A stretch of 64,000 bases of DNA, from contig CAZNYR010000004.1 of the NCBI GenBank assembly GCA_964577275.1, forward strand, positions 1 through 64,000, given 5' to 3'. Each line of letters starts with the position of its first letter. Within the stretch, counting starts at the first letter, position 1. Of the stretch, positions 17,647 to 27,618 are shown piece after piece. The position numbers were made by a program, and so were the translations under genes. Under the pieces are notes generated by a model that saw only the letters and a program-made list of their open reading frames with translations, searched no databases and was not told the origin of the DNA. Source of the DNA: UBA2561 sp964577275 (GTDB lineage: Bacteria > Bacteroidota > Bacteroidia > Cytophagales > Thermoflexibacteraceae).

Positions 17647-17976
17647 ATGGATTTAGCAAATATGATGGGCAAAATCAAGGATATGCAAAGCAAAATGGAG
17701 GAGGCGCAAGCCAGCCTGGTGCATATCACTGCCGAAGCCGAAGCGGGGGCAGGACTGGTCAAAGTACAGGTCAATGGACAAAAAAAATTGATTAAACTTG
17801 AGATTGACCCTGACCTCGCCAAGCCCGATGACTTGGAAATGCTCCAAGATTTGGTCATTGCCGCAACGAACAAAGCCCTCGAAGACGTACACGAAAAATG
17901 CCAAACGCATATGCAAAAACAAACCGAGAGTTTCATTCCTAATATTCCCGGATTAGACCTCGGAAGCCTCAAATAA
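17647..17976 (+). CDS. ybaB: YbaB/EbfC-family nucleoid-associated protein
   Basis: 109 residues, a small dimeric DNA-binding protein. Conserved parts are MMGKIKDMQSKMEEAQ, VKVQVNGQKKLIKLEID and LEMLQDLVIAATNKAL. The family is usually next to dnaX-recR, but here it stands alone. The 213-bp upstream spacer carries two copies of TGATTATCA (17447, 17580). Confidence 0.92.
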   Translation: MDLANMMGKIKDMQSKMEEAQASLVHITAEAEAGAGLVKVQVNGQKKLIKLEIDPDLAKPDDLEMLQDLVIAATNKALEDVHEKCQTHMQKQTESFIPNIPGLDLGSLK

Positions 17977-17986
17977 AAACACGTTT

Positions 17987-18021
17987 TCCCTCAAATTTTA
18001 TGTTAATTTGGGGGATTTTTT
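17987..18021 (+). terminator. terminator after ybaB
   Basis: TCCCTCAAATT pairs with AATTTGGGGGA (one mismatch) across a 7-base loop and is followed by TTTTTTG. It is placed just after the ybaB stop. Confidence 0.75.
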
Positions 18022-18029
18022 GTTTGATA

Positions 18030-20666
18030 TTACCCCACCGAAATTGCCATAATCGTAATGTCATCTCGTTGCTCTTCATCGCCCTGATGCGCCCGAAGTA
18101 CCGAAAGTATTTCCTGCTCCTGTTGGGCTAAAGGCAAGGGCGCAACCTGCCGAATCAATCGTTCAAAATTGACCCTTCCGTACTTATGCCGTCTGGGATT
18201 ATTTTGGTCAATAAAACCATCCGAAAATAAATATAACGTTCCCTTTTTCAGAGATAACCTATTGGTTGTGAAAGACTTATTAATATTTTGTATTCCTCCG
18301 ACAGACCGCCTATCACCTTTAATAATTTCCAAATTTTGATGCTGATAGACCAACAAATTTTGTTTTGCACCCGTAAACTGAATTTCGGTTTCACCATTTT
18401 CTAAGATTTCCAATCGGCACAAACAGACATCCATACCATCCCGATTTTTGCCTTCTTCCTGCCCTAAGGCTTGGATAATTTCATCATGTAAATGTGTCAT
18501 AATTTGAGCCGTATCATACACTCGGCGTTCTCCGATAATTTTGTTCAGTTGTGCATATCCAATCATGGACATAAAAGCACCAGGAACGCCATGTCCCGTG
18601 CAGTCTGCAACGGCAATAAAACGGTAATTATCAGCTTTGGCACGCCAATAAAAATCACCCGAAACCATATCCTTAGGCAAATAAATGATAAAATAATCCT
18701 CAACTACTTCGTACAATTTACGGGAATTGGGCAAAATGGCACGCTGAATCGTTTGGGCATACCGAATGCTGGCGTTAATCTTGGTACTTTGGTTGGTAAT
18801 AATGGCATTTTGTTTGCCAAGTTCATCATTGGTTTGCTTTAAATCCTGATTTTGTTTGGCAATAAAATCGCGCTGAGCCAAAATTTCTTCCTGATTCTGG
18901 TGTAATTCTTCGTTTTGGGTTTCGATTTCTTTTCGGCTGGCTTCGATTTGGTCATTTTTTTGGGCTAATTGTCGGTTGGTGCGTCTTGAGTTCAAAAATC
19001 CTATCAAAATTAACATCAACAAAATTGCCCCCAATACCAACAATGCCATGCCATAATATCGAATGGATTTTTCCTGTTCAAGCTGTTTGGCTTGTGCGAC
19101 TTGTAATGTTTTGGAGGCTCGTAATTCCTTGCTTTTTTGTTGGGTCTGGATGCGTTGTTTTTCGGCAATTAATTTTTGTTTGGAGGCTTCTTGTCGTTGA
19201 TTTTCAGCTTCTTGCTTTTGGCGGTCGGTGCGTAATTTCTGTTCGGCAAGTTCTAATAATTGGCTCACTTTTTCGCGTTCGAGTTGTGCATTGGTGAGGC
19301 GTTCTTTTTCGAGTTCGCGCTCTTGGGACAATAATTTAAGGTCATTTTCTCGTTTTTCGGCTTCGATTCTCAGGCGTTTGAGTTCGGAGGCTTGTTGTTC
19401 CCGATGAGCAACCGAAACCTTCAAATCGCTTTCTTTTTTTTGGGTTTGCTCCCGAATTTCGGCTAATTCCTGATACAAACGGCTCGCCGCATTTTGGAGG
19501 CTATCATCGAGTTGTTCATAAAGTTTATCGTATTTTTGATAATCCCGAAAATCCTCATTTTTGCGATGCAATTCCGCTAAAATTTTATAACTATCGCGTA
19601 ATTGCTTGGGCGATTTGGCTTGTTGCGCCACCTCAACACTTTTGTTCAATAGGTCAAAAGCTCGCGTTGGATTTTGAGCTAAATACGCATTGATGCCCAT
19701 ATAGGCGTACAGTTCGGCAAGTTCCGCCGAGCTGGATTTGGGAAATAATTGCAGAGCTTCCTCAAAATAACTTTCGGCTTGGGTATATTGATTATTTTGC
19801 GTTGCTAAAACCCCCAGATTCAGGTAAATAGGTGCGGCACGTCTTGGATTAATTAGGCGATATAACGCTACGGATTGATTAAAATAACGACTGGCTTGCT
19901 CGGAATTGCCCTGTTTTTCGGCTAAAAACCCCGCATTATTATAGGCTTGTGCCAACTTGGAGTTATTGCCTGTTTTTTCATAAAATTTGATGGTATTTTG
20001 ATTGCAAAGATAGGCTTTGGCATACGCTTTTTGGGCAATAAAAATTTTCATAAAGTGGTGATAAACAGTAATTTGATGCGGATATTTTTGCCAGCGCAAG
20101 GAGTCATATTTCAGTGCCTGTGCATAATCATTTTGTTGGAAAGCACACTCGGCAAGTTGCGTCCAAATCGGCTGGATTAAGGCTTGATTTTTACCCGAAT
20201 TGCCGATGGATTCTTGGGCTTGTACCAAATATTCTTGGGCATTTTGCCATAATTGATGTTCAAAATATAAATTCCCAATTTGATATGCCGTTTTTGTGAG
20301 TCCATCCGTATTTTTCAGAATTTCGTATTCGATGTGGCTTTGTATCAGATAATCAGCCGCTAAGGGAAATTTTTTTTCTTGTTGTGCCGATTTGCCCGCC
20401 CAAAACAACGCCCGTGCCAAACCACTTTTTTGGTTAATTTTCTGGGCAATTTCTGACGCATTTTCGGCATAAATTCGGGCTTTGCGAAAGTTTTTTACCT
20501 CAAATAATTGTTCGGATTCTTGTAAAAATTGGTGCATTTGTTGGCGCAAAGAATCTACATTTTGCCCATACACAACCGAATTAAGGCAGGCAAATAATCC
20601 CAAAAAGAAAGACAAAATAAATTTCGTTTGATATGTCATGGCGGTTTTGATTGTCAAATTCATCAT
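18030..20666 (-). CDS. TPR - coiled-coil - SpoIIE (PP2C) serine phosphatase
   Basis: 878 residues. A signal-like N-terminus is followed by about eight TPR-like helical repeats (residues ~40-390), a long coiled coil (~395-540), one membrane segment (YGMALLVLGAILLMLILIGF), a second coiled coil, and a SpoIIE-type PP2C domain (VADCTGHGVPGAFMSMIGY, with RDDITIMAISVG at the end). The arrangement is that of a periplasmic-TPR sensor phosphatase acting on an anti-sigma or STAS partner. The start (ATG at 20666) lies 2 bases after the TonB-receptor stop; a downstream ATG at 20639 would give a shorter signal peptide. Confidence 0.88.
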   Translation of the reverse strand: MMNLTIKTAMTYQTKFILSFFLGLFACLNSVVYGQNVDSLRQQMHQFLQESEQLFEVKNFRKARIYAENASEIAQKINQKSGLARALFWAGKSAQQEKKFPLAADYLIQSHIEYEILKNTDGLTKTAYQIGNLYFEHQLWQNAQEYLVQAQESIGNSGKNQALIQPIWTQLAECAFQQNDYAQALKYDSLRWQKYPHQITVYHHFMKIFIAQKAYAKAYLCNQNTIKFYEKTGNNSKLAQAYNNAGFLAEKQGNSEQASRYFNQSVALYRLINPRRAAPIYLNLGVLATQNNQYTQAESYFEEALQLFPKSSSAELAELYAYMGINAYLAQNPTRAFDLLNKSVEVAQQAKSPKQLRDSYKILAELHRKNEDFRDYQKYDKLYEQLDDSLQNAASRLYQELAEIREQTQKKESDLKVSVAHREQQASELKRLRIEAEKRENDLKLLSQERELEKERLTNAQLEREKVSQLLELAEQKLRTDRQKQEAENQRQEASKQKLIAEKQRIQTQQKSKELRASKTLQVAQAKQLEQEKSIRYYGMALLVLGAILLMLILIGFLNSRRTNRQLAQKNDQIEASRKEIETQNEELHQNQEEILAQRDFIAKQNQDLKQTNDELGKQNAIITNQSTKINASIRYAQTIQRAILPNSRKLYEVVEDYFIIYLPKDMVSGDFYWRAKADNYRFIAVADCTGHGVPGAFMSMIGYAQLNKIIGERRVYDTAQIMTHLHDEIIQALGQEEGKNRDGMDVCLCRLEILENGETEIQFTGAKQNLLVYQHQNLEIIKGDRRSVGGIQNINKSFTTNRLSLKKGTLYLFSDGFIDQNNPRRHKYGRVNFERLIRQVAPLPLAQQEQEILSVLRAHQGDEEQRDDITIMAISVG

Positions 20667-20668
20667 TC

Positions 20669-22870
20669 CTAAAACCTGAGTCGGAGTTCGCTTTGTATCT
20701 GTCGGTTTTCACGCTGATAATCAAAACGATAGGCACCAGTTTTTAGTAATAATTGCTTGGTATTCAGGATATTACGACACAAAATACGCATTTCCAGCCA
20801 ACGATTAATTTTGCCACCCAGTTGTAATTCTGCATTGACCCAAGCGGGAATTTCATCAGGGCGGAATGTTTCGGATTGCTCATAAAAATCGGTCGCTTTT
20901 CGTTTTTGTTTGCCGTGAAAATGCACTAATCCTACGACAAAAAATTGTTTATAGTTCCATCTCGACCCCACATTCCAAAAATGAGCGGGCGCAAAAGTTA
21001 CTTCATTTTTATTTTCGCTAATGGTCGTATCGGTAATTTGCTCGCCTAACCGTTGGGCAAATGTATAATTGGCAAAACCCTCCCAATTTTTGTATGCCCA
21101 GTTGATTTCCGACTCAAAACCAGCCGTTTGTAAGGTATAAATATTGGTGCTAAGATTCGCATTGGCGATGCTGTATCCAATTTTATTCTCAAAATTTACC
21201 CAATAAATATTTGTCCGCAACGTCATATTTTTTGACCACCGATATTCCGTACTCAGGTCGTAATTTGTTACCAATTCGGGTTGTAATTCCTTGATGTTGG
21301 AAGCTAACGAAAACGTATTGCTGCCAAACATTTCGGAGGGGGCGGGCGTGCGGAAGGCTCGTCCTGCGATGGCTTTGAATGTCCATTGATTGGCGGGCTG
21401 GAAAACCAACGCCAGACGGGGCGTAAATAGACGAAAAATTCTCACGGATTCAGGAAAATTAGGCAACGTAATATCTTGATAATCAACGTATTTGTAATCA
21501 TAGCGTCCGCTTGCGGTCAGTTGTATTTTATCCCAAAATTTCGGAGAAACATACTGCACAAAAGCACTCAAATTACGAACGGGACGATTTTCGATATATT
21601 CCAGCCAAGCCCCCATCGGGCGAAATTCGTGATTCGGAAATGGCTCAAAAGTATGCTCCAAATCAATGTTTGAAACGTGCGCCTCATCGCCCGCATACAA
21701 AAAGCGATTTCCTTCAAAACCCATCAAAAAAGTACCTTTTGAGGTTTGATAATTACCCTGTATCCGCAAAAAAATATCTTGTGTTTTGGTACGTAGGTAT
21801 TCTGTAACCCCATTTGGATAAAAATTATCAAATGCGCCGTTCGGATAATAGCGCATATCCCAGTTGATGCCCTGTCGTTGGTATCGAAAACTAATTTCGT
21901 AGATTAATGCTTTATGGGGGCGTGGGGGCGCATAACGTATCGCCAAGCTTTGTCGGGATTGTTGCATATTTTCGGGTTCGTCAGGCACTTGAAAAAGCCA
22001 GCCATGTCCCGTACCAAAATCCCATTCCTGTGCATGAAATTGGAGCGAAAGCCCCGTCAATTTGCGTTTGCCGTATATTTTATTAAAAAAACCAAAATTT
22101 TGGCGTGCATCCTGAATCCGAAATTTCATCGGAACGCCTTGATTATCAGTTCTTTCCGAATCATCAAACGAGCGATAATCATTGCCATCTGTGGCAAAGA
22201 AATTGAACGCTCCAATCATGCCGATATATTCATTTTCTGTGCCTAACAAACACTCAAAAATTTGGGTATTTTTTGAGCCGTATCGCATCCGCACTTCGCC
22301 CGTACCTTCCTCTAAATCAGATACTTTCGGCGTATTCATGCTGAGAACACCGTTCAGTGCATTTGAACCATACAACGCACCGCCTGCCCCTCGAATCAGT
22401 TCGACAGATTTGGCATAAAATAAAGGAGTAATTTCTGACGAAAATGCTGAACCATAGATACTTCCGTTGAACGGAATGCCATCAACAAGCATCAAAATAG
22501 TATTGTTATTCCAACTTTCAAACATCCCCCGAAACCCTACCGTTCGGCGGTCAAAATCTTGTGTCGGAAAAAATCCAGCTTGGCTGTAAAGTAATTCGTT
22601 CGGACTAATAAAGGCGTAATTAATAAAATGGTTGCGGGGATAGGCATTGATAATATTGGGGGCATCGGCTTGATTTTGCTTGATTTTGGAGGCAGAAGTA
22701 ACCTCCAAAAATTCAAAATAATTCGACTCCGAATTTTGTAATTTGGAATACAACTCATTGATTCCCAGATGATAACTTGATATTGAATCATAAGCTGTTG
22801 AATCGGATTGCGCCCAAATCCAAAGCGGAAAACCAAACCAAAATCCTATGCTCCATAGACAATATTTCAT
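20669..22870 (-). CDS. TonB-dependent outer-membrane receptor
   Basis: 733 residues with a signal peptide (ending near PLWIWAQ). The plug contains LMLVDGIPFNG, VELIRGAGGALYG and LNGVLSM. A ~550-residue 22-strand barrel follows, ending in QSELRLRF with terminal Phe. No carboxypeptidase-like extension or SusD partner is present, so the ligand is more likely a siderophore, vitamin or similar than a SusC sugar. It ends 2 bases before the SpoIIE phosphatase start, an unusual pairing that suggests co-expression. Confidence 0.92.
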   Translation of the reverse strand: MKYCLWSIGFWFGFPLWIWAQSDSTAYDSISSYHLGINELYSKLQNSESNYFEFLEVTSASKIKQNQADAPNIINAYPRNHFINYAFISPNELLYSQAGFFPTQDFDRRTVGFRGMFESWNNNTILMLVDGIPFNGSIYGSAFSSEITPLFYAKSVELIRGAGGALYGSNALNGVLSMNTPKVSDLEEGTGEVRMRYGSKNTQIFECLLGTENEYIGMIGAFNFFATDGNDYRSFDDSERTDNQGVPMKFRIQDARQNFGFFNKIYGKRKLTGLSLQFHAQEWDFGTGHGWLFQVPDEPENMQQSRQSLAIRYAPPRPHKALIYEISFRYQRQGINWDMRYYPNGAFDNFYPNGVTEYLRTKTQDIFLRIQGNYQTSKGTFLMGFEGNRFLYAGDEAHVSNIDLEHTFEPFPNHEFRPMGAWLEYIENRPVRNLSAFVQYVSPKFWDKIQLTASGRYDYKYVDYQDITLPNFPESVRIFRLFTPRLALVFQPANQWTFKAIAGRAFRTPAPSEMFGSNTFSLASNIKELQPELVTNYDLSTEYRWSKNMTLRTNIYWVNFENKIGYSIANANLSTNIYTLQTAGFESEINWAYKNWEGFANYTFAQRLGEQITDTTISENKNEVTFAPAHFWNVGSRWNYKQFFVVGLVHFHGKQKRKATDFYEQSETFRPDEIPAWVNAELQLGGKINRWLEMRILCRNILNTKQLLLKTGAYRFDYQRENRQIQSELRLRF

Positions 22871-22997
22871 CCGATATAGTGTTTTGCGTCTTAATCAGTT
22901 TAACACATATTTCGTACCGATTTCTAAATATACGCATACTTTTCTGGGATTATGCCAAACTTCGGATTTTGAGGCATGAATTTTAGATGAATTTTTT

Positions 22998-23780
22998 TTA
23001 GATGAATTCAAAATCATCGGCATCCTGATGGGCAGGAAATTTTGTGCGATAATTTGCTAACTCCCTCATATTCAGGCGAATCGTTTGTATAATTTCTTGG
23101 TTTGCCTGCTCAAATAATGTTGAGCCTTTGGGGTCGATGACCGCCGAATTACCCGAATAGGCGATGCCGTTGCCGTCCGTCCCCACTCGATTTACGCCGA
23201 TGCAATACGCCAAATTTTCGATGGCACGGGCTTTGAGCAGGATGTTCCATGCCGAAGCCCGTGCTTGAGGCCAATTAGCGACATAAACCAAGACATCAAA
23301 ATCCAGATTTTTTGTGTTCCGACTCCAGACGGGAAACCGCAAATCATAACAAATCATGGGACAAATCCGCACGCCTTTGAGCGTCTTAATCATGCGCCGT
23401 TTGCCCGCCGAAAAATGTGCGTGTTCGTTTGCCATCCGAAACAAATGTCGTTTGTCATAATAATCAAATTGTCCATCGGGTGGCATCCAAATCAGGCGAT
23501 TAAAATACTGATTATTTTCACGAACAATAAAACTTCCCATGACAACGGCTTGGGTTTGTTGGGCTTGTTGTCGAAGCCATTTAAAGGTCGTAAAGTGCAG
23601 AGGTTCAGCCTGTTGCTGGGCTTGCATCGTAAATCCCGAATTGAACATTTCAGGCAAAATAATCAGGTCGGTAGGCAGTTGAATTTGCCATATTTTCTCC
23701 TCGAACATCGCCAAATTTGCTGTGCAATTTTGCCAGTGCAAATCGGACTGAATCAGAGTGATGCTCAATGATTCTTCCAT
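22998..23780 (-). CDS. nitrilase-superfamily amidohydrolase (omega-amidase-like)
   Basis: 260 residues from the ATG at 23780 (the frame opens earlier, at 23831). The Glu-Lys-Cys triad is Glu44 (ILPEMFNSGF), Lys110 (YDKRHLF) and Cys144 (PMICYDLRFP). The sequence is closest in style to the YafV/Nit2 group that hydrolyses omega-amides such as alpha-ketoglutaramate. It is cytoplasmic. The palindromic repeat at 23821-23878 lies just upstream. Confidence 0.9.
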   Translation of the reverse strand: MEESLSITLIQSDLHWQNCTANLAMFEEKIWQIQLPTDLIILPEMFNSGFTMQAQQQAEPLHFTTFKWLRQQAQQTQAVVMGSFIVRENNQYFNRLIWMPPDGQFDYYDKRHLFRMANEHAHFSAGKRRMIKTLKGVRICPMICYDLRFPVWSRNTKNLDFDVLVYVANWPQARASAWNILLKARAIENLAYCIGVNRVGTDGNGIAYSGNSAVIDPKGSTLFEQANQEIIQTIRLNMRELANYRTKFPAHQDADDFEFI

Positions 23781-23820
23781 AAGATTTTCGTTTTTTAGCT
23801 TGAGAGGTTGTTTAAATTTC

Positions 23821-23878
23821 AGACCTGCCAAGTCTTAAAGACCAAAGACCTGCCAAGTCTTAAAGACTTGGCAGGTCT
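23821..23878. repeat. palindromic dispersed-repeat-like element with a tandem half copy
   Basis: A perfect palindrome of 33 bases (23846-23878, 16-base arms around one A) begins AGACCTGCCAAGTCTT. It is preceded by a direct copy of its first ~22 bases at 23821-23842. Related hairpins are widespread in intergenic DNA of Bacteroidota from memory. It sits between nitrilase and secDF and could also act as a terminator. Confidence 0.75.
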
Positions 23879-23912
23879 AAAAACTTAGAATTAAAATACT
23901 AAAATATAGTAA

Positions 23913-26900
23913 TTACCCTTCCGATTTTGGTTTATCTTCGGTGTAAGTATCCGCCACGATAGGAGTCGCCACGAAAATTGAAGAGTAAGTACCTGCTAAT
24001 AAGCCGATTAGCAAGGCAAAAGAGAAACCACGTAAGACCTCGCCACCAAATAAGAACAAGACTAAAACGACAACTAATGTGGTAACGGACGTAATTAATG
24101 TACGGCTCAGGGTGCTATTGACCGAATTATTAAGGGTATTTTCCAACGTTTCGCCTTCTTTTCGGGCTGCTAAGTATTCACGGACACGGTCAAATACTAC
24201 CACCGTATCATTAATCGAATATCCTACTACGGTCAAGATGGCAGCCACAAATACTTGGTCGATTTCAAAGCCAATTCCGAGTAATCCCAAAATGGCAAAA
24301 ACACTCAAAACGATAAGTACGTCATGGAATAAAGCGAGCAAAGCGCCCAGCCCAAATTGCCATTTTCGGAATCGAATTAAGATATAAAAAAAGATGACCA
24401 ACAATGCGCCCAAAGTAGAACGTACCGCCGAAGCCTTGATGTCATCGGCAATCGTTGCGCCCACTTTTGAGGAACTCAAGACCTTCGGATTATTATCCGC
24501 AAATTCTTTTAAGCCATTATCTAATGCCGTTCTGACGGTTTCGTCAGCTTGGTCGGTTTCGTCTTCGACCATGAAACTTGTGGTAATTTTGAACTGATTA
24601 TCAGCATCATAGGTTTTAACTTCCGTGCCTTTATTGTCAAAATCATCAAGCAAAGCCGAGCGAATATCAGAGGCAGGCAAGGCATTATCAAACTTCACGA
24701 TATAGGTTCGTCCGCCTTTGAAATCCACGCCATAATTTAATCCGCCCATCGCCATGGCACCAATACCGATGATGATGATGCTGCCAGAAATCAGATATGC
24801 CATTTTTCGTTTGCCCAGAAAATCCTGATTGGTATCGGCAAGTAGTCGCATTGTTTTTTCTGTGCCAAAGTTGAGTTTGCTTTGGTCGCCTGATTTTTCG
24901 ATAATATTGAAAACGATAACTTTGGACACAAAAACCGCCGTAAAGAATGAGGAAATAATACCAATAATCAAGGTAACGGCAAACCCCTGAATGGGTCCCG
25001 TACCGAAATATGCCAAAATTCCAGCAGTTAATAAGGTGGTTACGTTGGCATCAAAAATAGACCAAAACGCTCGGTCATATCCCTTTTGGATGGCATCTGT
25101 CAGGGATAATTTGGCACGCAATTCTTCTCGTATCCGCTCGAAAATCAGTACGTTGGCATCGACCGCCATACCAATCGTCAGGACAATCCCCGCAATTCCC
25201 GGCAAGGTCAAGGCAGCTTTGATAGAACTCAAAACGCCGATGATAAAGAAAATATTAACCAACAACACCACATTGGCAATCATACCACTTCGGGCGTAAT
25301 ACACAATCATAAATACCACCACCAACGCAATCCCCGCCAAAATGGAACGTAAGCCTTGTGCGATGGATTCTTTCCCTAACGAAGGACCAACGACAGCTTC
25401 CTCCACGATAGTTGTTGGGGCTGGTAACTTCCCTGCTTTCAGGACGTTAGCCAAATCTTGTGCCTCTTCAATCGTGAAGCTCCCCGTAATAGACGACTGC
25501 CCTCCTCCGATTTCATTTTGTACCGTTGGCGCAGAATATACATAGCCATCCAACACAATCGCCACCTGTCGTTGAATATTATTTCCAGTTAATTTTTTCC
25601 ATTTTCGTGCGCCTTCGGCATTCATTTGCATCGAAATTGCGGGGCGACCTCGCTCGTCAAAATCCTGTAAGGCATTGACAATCACATCACCACCCAAAGG
25701 AGATTTATCACCTTTTCGGCGTTTTTTGATGATATTAAGTTCGCAGGCTTCCGTTCCGTTATTAAATGTTACGGGCTTTACGCTCCACATAAAAGTCATA
25801 TCCGAAGGCAAAAGAGCCAATATTCTGGGGTCATTTATCATCTCATTGACCTTCATGGTGTCATTGGTCTGATAATAAAGTCCGGGAAATTGAACAGGAA
25901 TTCGTTTGCCCAAAAGTGGCGAAATGGTTTCCGTTCCAGATGTAATTTTATTGGTGGCGGAATCCGTTTCGGTTGTATTAGTTAATTGATTTTCTAATGA
26001 ATTGCTCGAATCATTTTCTGGGGTTACGGTACTGTCTGTTGGTTCAGCTTGCGTACTGTCGGTGGATGCAATTTCCGTACTATCGCCTTGATTATCAGCG
26101 GTAATATTTGATAAATCATCCGTTTGGCTTTTGCCCGAATTGCCTTGCATCTGTATCCATTTATCGTTCAGATTTTGCAAATGTTCGGCATATTCGTTCG
26201 GAGTCCAGACTTCCCAAAATTCCAATTTGGCGACACCTTGTAATAATTTACGAACTCGTTTGGGGTTATCCACGCCCGGCAATTCGATTTGGATGCGGTT
26301 GGTGCCTGGGATACGTTGGATATTAGGCTGCGTTACTCCAAATTTATCGACTCGTGTCCGTAAAATCTGTTCGGCTCGTTCGACTGCGCCCTCGACCTCT
26401 TTGATTAAGATTTCTTTCGTATCTTCTTCGGGAGTTTTGAAGTCAATTCGACCTCGATTCTCGGCTATCGCAAAGATTTTGTTGAGTTGCCCTACGCCTG
26501 CCAGTTTTTCGTATTCCTCAAAAAACAAATCCATAAATTTGGCTTCCGAAGTGCGTTGTCCTTCGCGCACTTTTTTGATGGCTTCCAAGAAATTTTTGTC
26601 TTGACTGTTGGCAGATAATGATTTCAAAATATCCACAGGTGAAACCTCCAAAACCACGTGCATACCGCCCTGAAGGTCAAGTCCTAAATGTAATTCTCGG
26701 TTCAGAACTTCCTTCAATTTGTAGTTGGCAAATACAGGTTCGTTACTTAACGAATCCAGATAACGTTGCCTTTTGAAAATATCAACTTTGCCGTTTGCTT
26801 CTTGGGCATATTCGCGCGCATCCGATTTGATGCCACTTGCCACAAACGTAAAGGATAAATAATAACCGCACAAAATCGTAACGACAGCGGCAAGCAAGAT

Positions 26901-26921
26901 AATTGCTCCTTTATTTTGCAT
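23913..26921 (-). CDS. secDF: protein translocase subunit SecDF (fused)
   Basis: 1002 residues. The SecD half includes LHLGLDLQGGMHVVLEV, the P1 head region and a TM bundle (IGMAVDANVLIFERIREE). The SecF half carries GGLNYGVDFKGGRTYIV and SINDTVVVFDRVREYL. SecDF uses the proton gradient to pull exported proteins through SecYEG. Fusion is common in Bacteroidota. Residues ~255-345 form an Asn/Ser/Thr-rich insertion (TADNQGDSTEIASTD...) in the head region, not typical of the E. coli proteins. Confidence 0.97.
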   Translation of the reverse strand: MQNKGAIILLAAVVTILCGYYLSFTFVASGIKSDAREYAQEANGKVDIFKRQRYLDSLSNEPVFANYKLKEVLNRELHLGLDLQGGMHVVLEVSPVDILKSLSANSQDKNFLEAIKKVREGQRTSEAKFMDLFFEEYEKLAGVGQLNKIFAIAENRGRIDFKTPEEDTKEILIKEVEGAVERAEQILRTRVDKFGVTQPNIQRIPGTNRIQIELPGVDNPKRVRKLLQGVAKLEFWEVWTPNEYAEHLQNLNDKWIQMQGNSGKSQTDDLSNITADNQGDSTEIASTDSTQAEPTDSTVTPENDSSNSLENQLTNTTETDSATNKITSGTETISPLLGKRIPVQFPGLYYQTNDTMKVNEMINDPRILALLPSDMTFMWSVKPVTFNNGTEACELNIIKKRRKGDKSPLGGDVIVNALQDFDERGRPAISMQMNAEGARKWKKLTGNNIQRQVAIVLDGYVYSAPTVQNEIGGGQSSITGSFTIEEAQDLANVLKAGKLPAPTTIVEEAVVGPSLGKESIAQGLRSILAGIALVVVFMIVYYARSGMIANVVLLVNIFFIIGVLSSIKAALTLPGIAGIVLTIGMAVDANVLIFERIREELRAKLSLTDAIQKGYDRAFWSIFDANVTTLLTAGILAYFGTGPIQGFAVTLIIGIISSFFTAVFVSKVIVFNIIEKSGDQSKLNFGTEKTMRLLADTNQDFLGKRKMAYLISGSIIIIGIGAMAMGGLNYGVDFKGGRTYIVKFDNALPASDIRSALLDDFDNKGTEVKTYDADNQFKITTSFMVEDETDQADETVRTALDNGLKEFADNNPKVLSSSKVGATIADDIKASAVRSTLGALLVIFFYILIRFRKWQFGLGALLALFHDVLIVLSVFAILGLLGIGFEIDQVFVAAILTVVGYSINDTVVVFDRVREYLAARKEGETLENTLNNSVNSTLSRTLITSVTTLVVVLVLFLFGGEVLRGFSFALLIGLLAGTYSSIFVATPIVADTYTEDKPKSEG

Positions 26922-27070
26922 TTTTACTGAAATTTAAAATGAATTTATTTACGTACCGCATCAGTCCTAACCGAGCGTACACAAAATATTAAGAATGTTT
27001 TATCCAAGTAATTAAAATATAAATGAAGTGCTGGAAACCATTTCCTTTTTGTGTATATGAATCAAAATAG

Positions 27071-27451
27071 CTAAGGGGCATTGACCAGAATGGAGGACAG
27101 AAAAAGATTTTGGAAATAACCTAATAATCGTATTGAAACGGGGCAAAAAGTAGTTTTTTCCTTGATAATCAAGAAGATACGAACAATCGTGGCGGGCAGA
27201 ACAAATCCCTTGCCCAAATCCAACTGAAGCCCTGCATTCGTTACGGCATCAAAAGAAACGGCATCGGTCAGAAAGGTCTGATTATCAGAGGATTCATCAT
27301 CAGAATTGGCGTTCTTTTCTAAGGCAAGACATTCTACCTGCACTTCCGAAGCACGAAATAACCGTCCCGCATTCGACCAAATTGCCGAAAACAAGGTCAG
27401 TATCAAAAATACAATACTGAATGATTGGGTTGTAAATTGTTTTTGCTTCAT
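27071..27451 (-). CDS. hypothetical small secreted or membrane protein
   Basis: 126 residues; I do not recognise a family. A hydrophobic N-terminal segment (SFSIVFLILTLFSAIW) could be a signal or anchor. An acidic stretch (NANSDDESSDNQ) follows, and a second hydrophobic segment lies at about 85-100 (LPATIVRIFLIIKE). It has a plausible -7 box TACTTTTG on the minus strand at 27474-27481. It is downstream of no gene on its own strand. The DNA codes for two copies of TGATWATCA (27163, 27279). Confidence 0.5.
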   Translation of the reverse strand: MKQKQFTTQSFSIVFLILTLFSAIWSNAGRLFRASEVQVECLALEKNANSDDESSDNQTFLTDAVSFDAVTNAGLQLDLGKGFVLPATIVRIFLIIKEKTTFCPVSIRLLGYFQNLFLSSILVNAP

Positions 27452-27554
27452 CAGATTTTCATAAAAAACTCCGCAAAAGTACGGTTTTCTTTGACAAATC
27501 CTACATGATTTCCCAAAAAATTCAACTTTTAGACATCTTTGTCATCCAAAGAAA

Positions 27555-27586
27555 ACACCCCAAGAAAGATACTAATCTTGGGGTGT
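27555..27586. terminator. terminator downstream of the ATP-grasp gene
   Basis: ACACCCCAAGA pairs with TCTTGGGGTGT across a 10-base loop. On the minus strand TTTTC follows. It serves the ATP-grasp gene that ends at 27619. Confidence 0.7.
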
Positions 27587-27618
27587 TACGAAAATTTAGT
27601 AGGTCAGAATATTCATTT

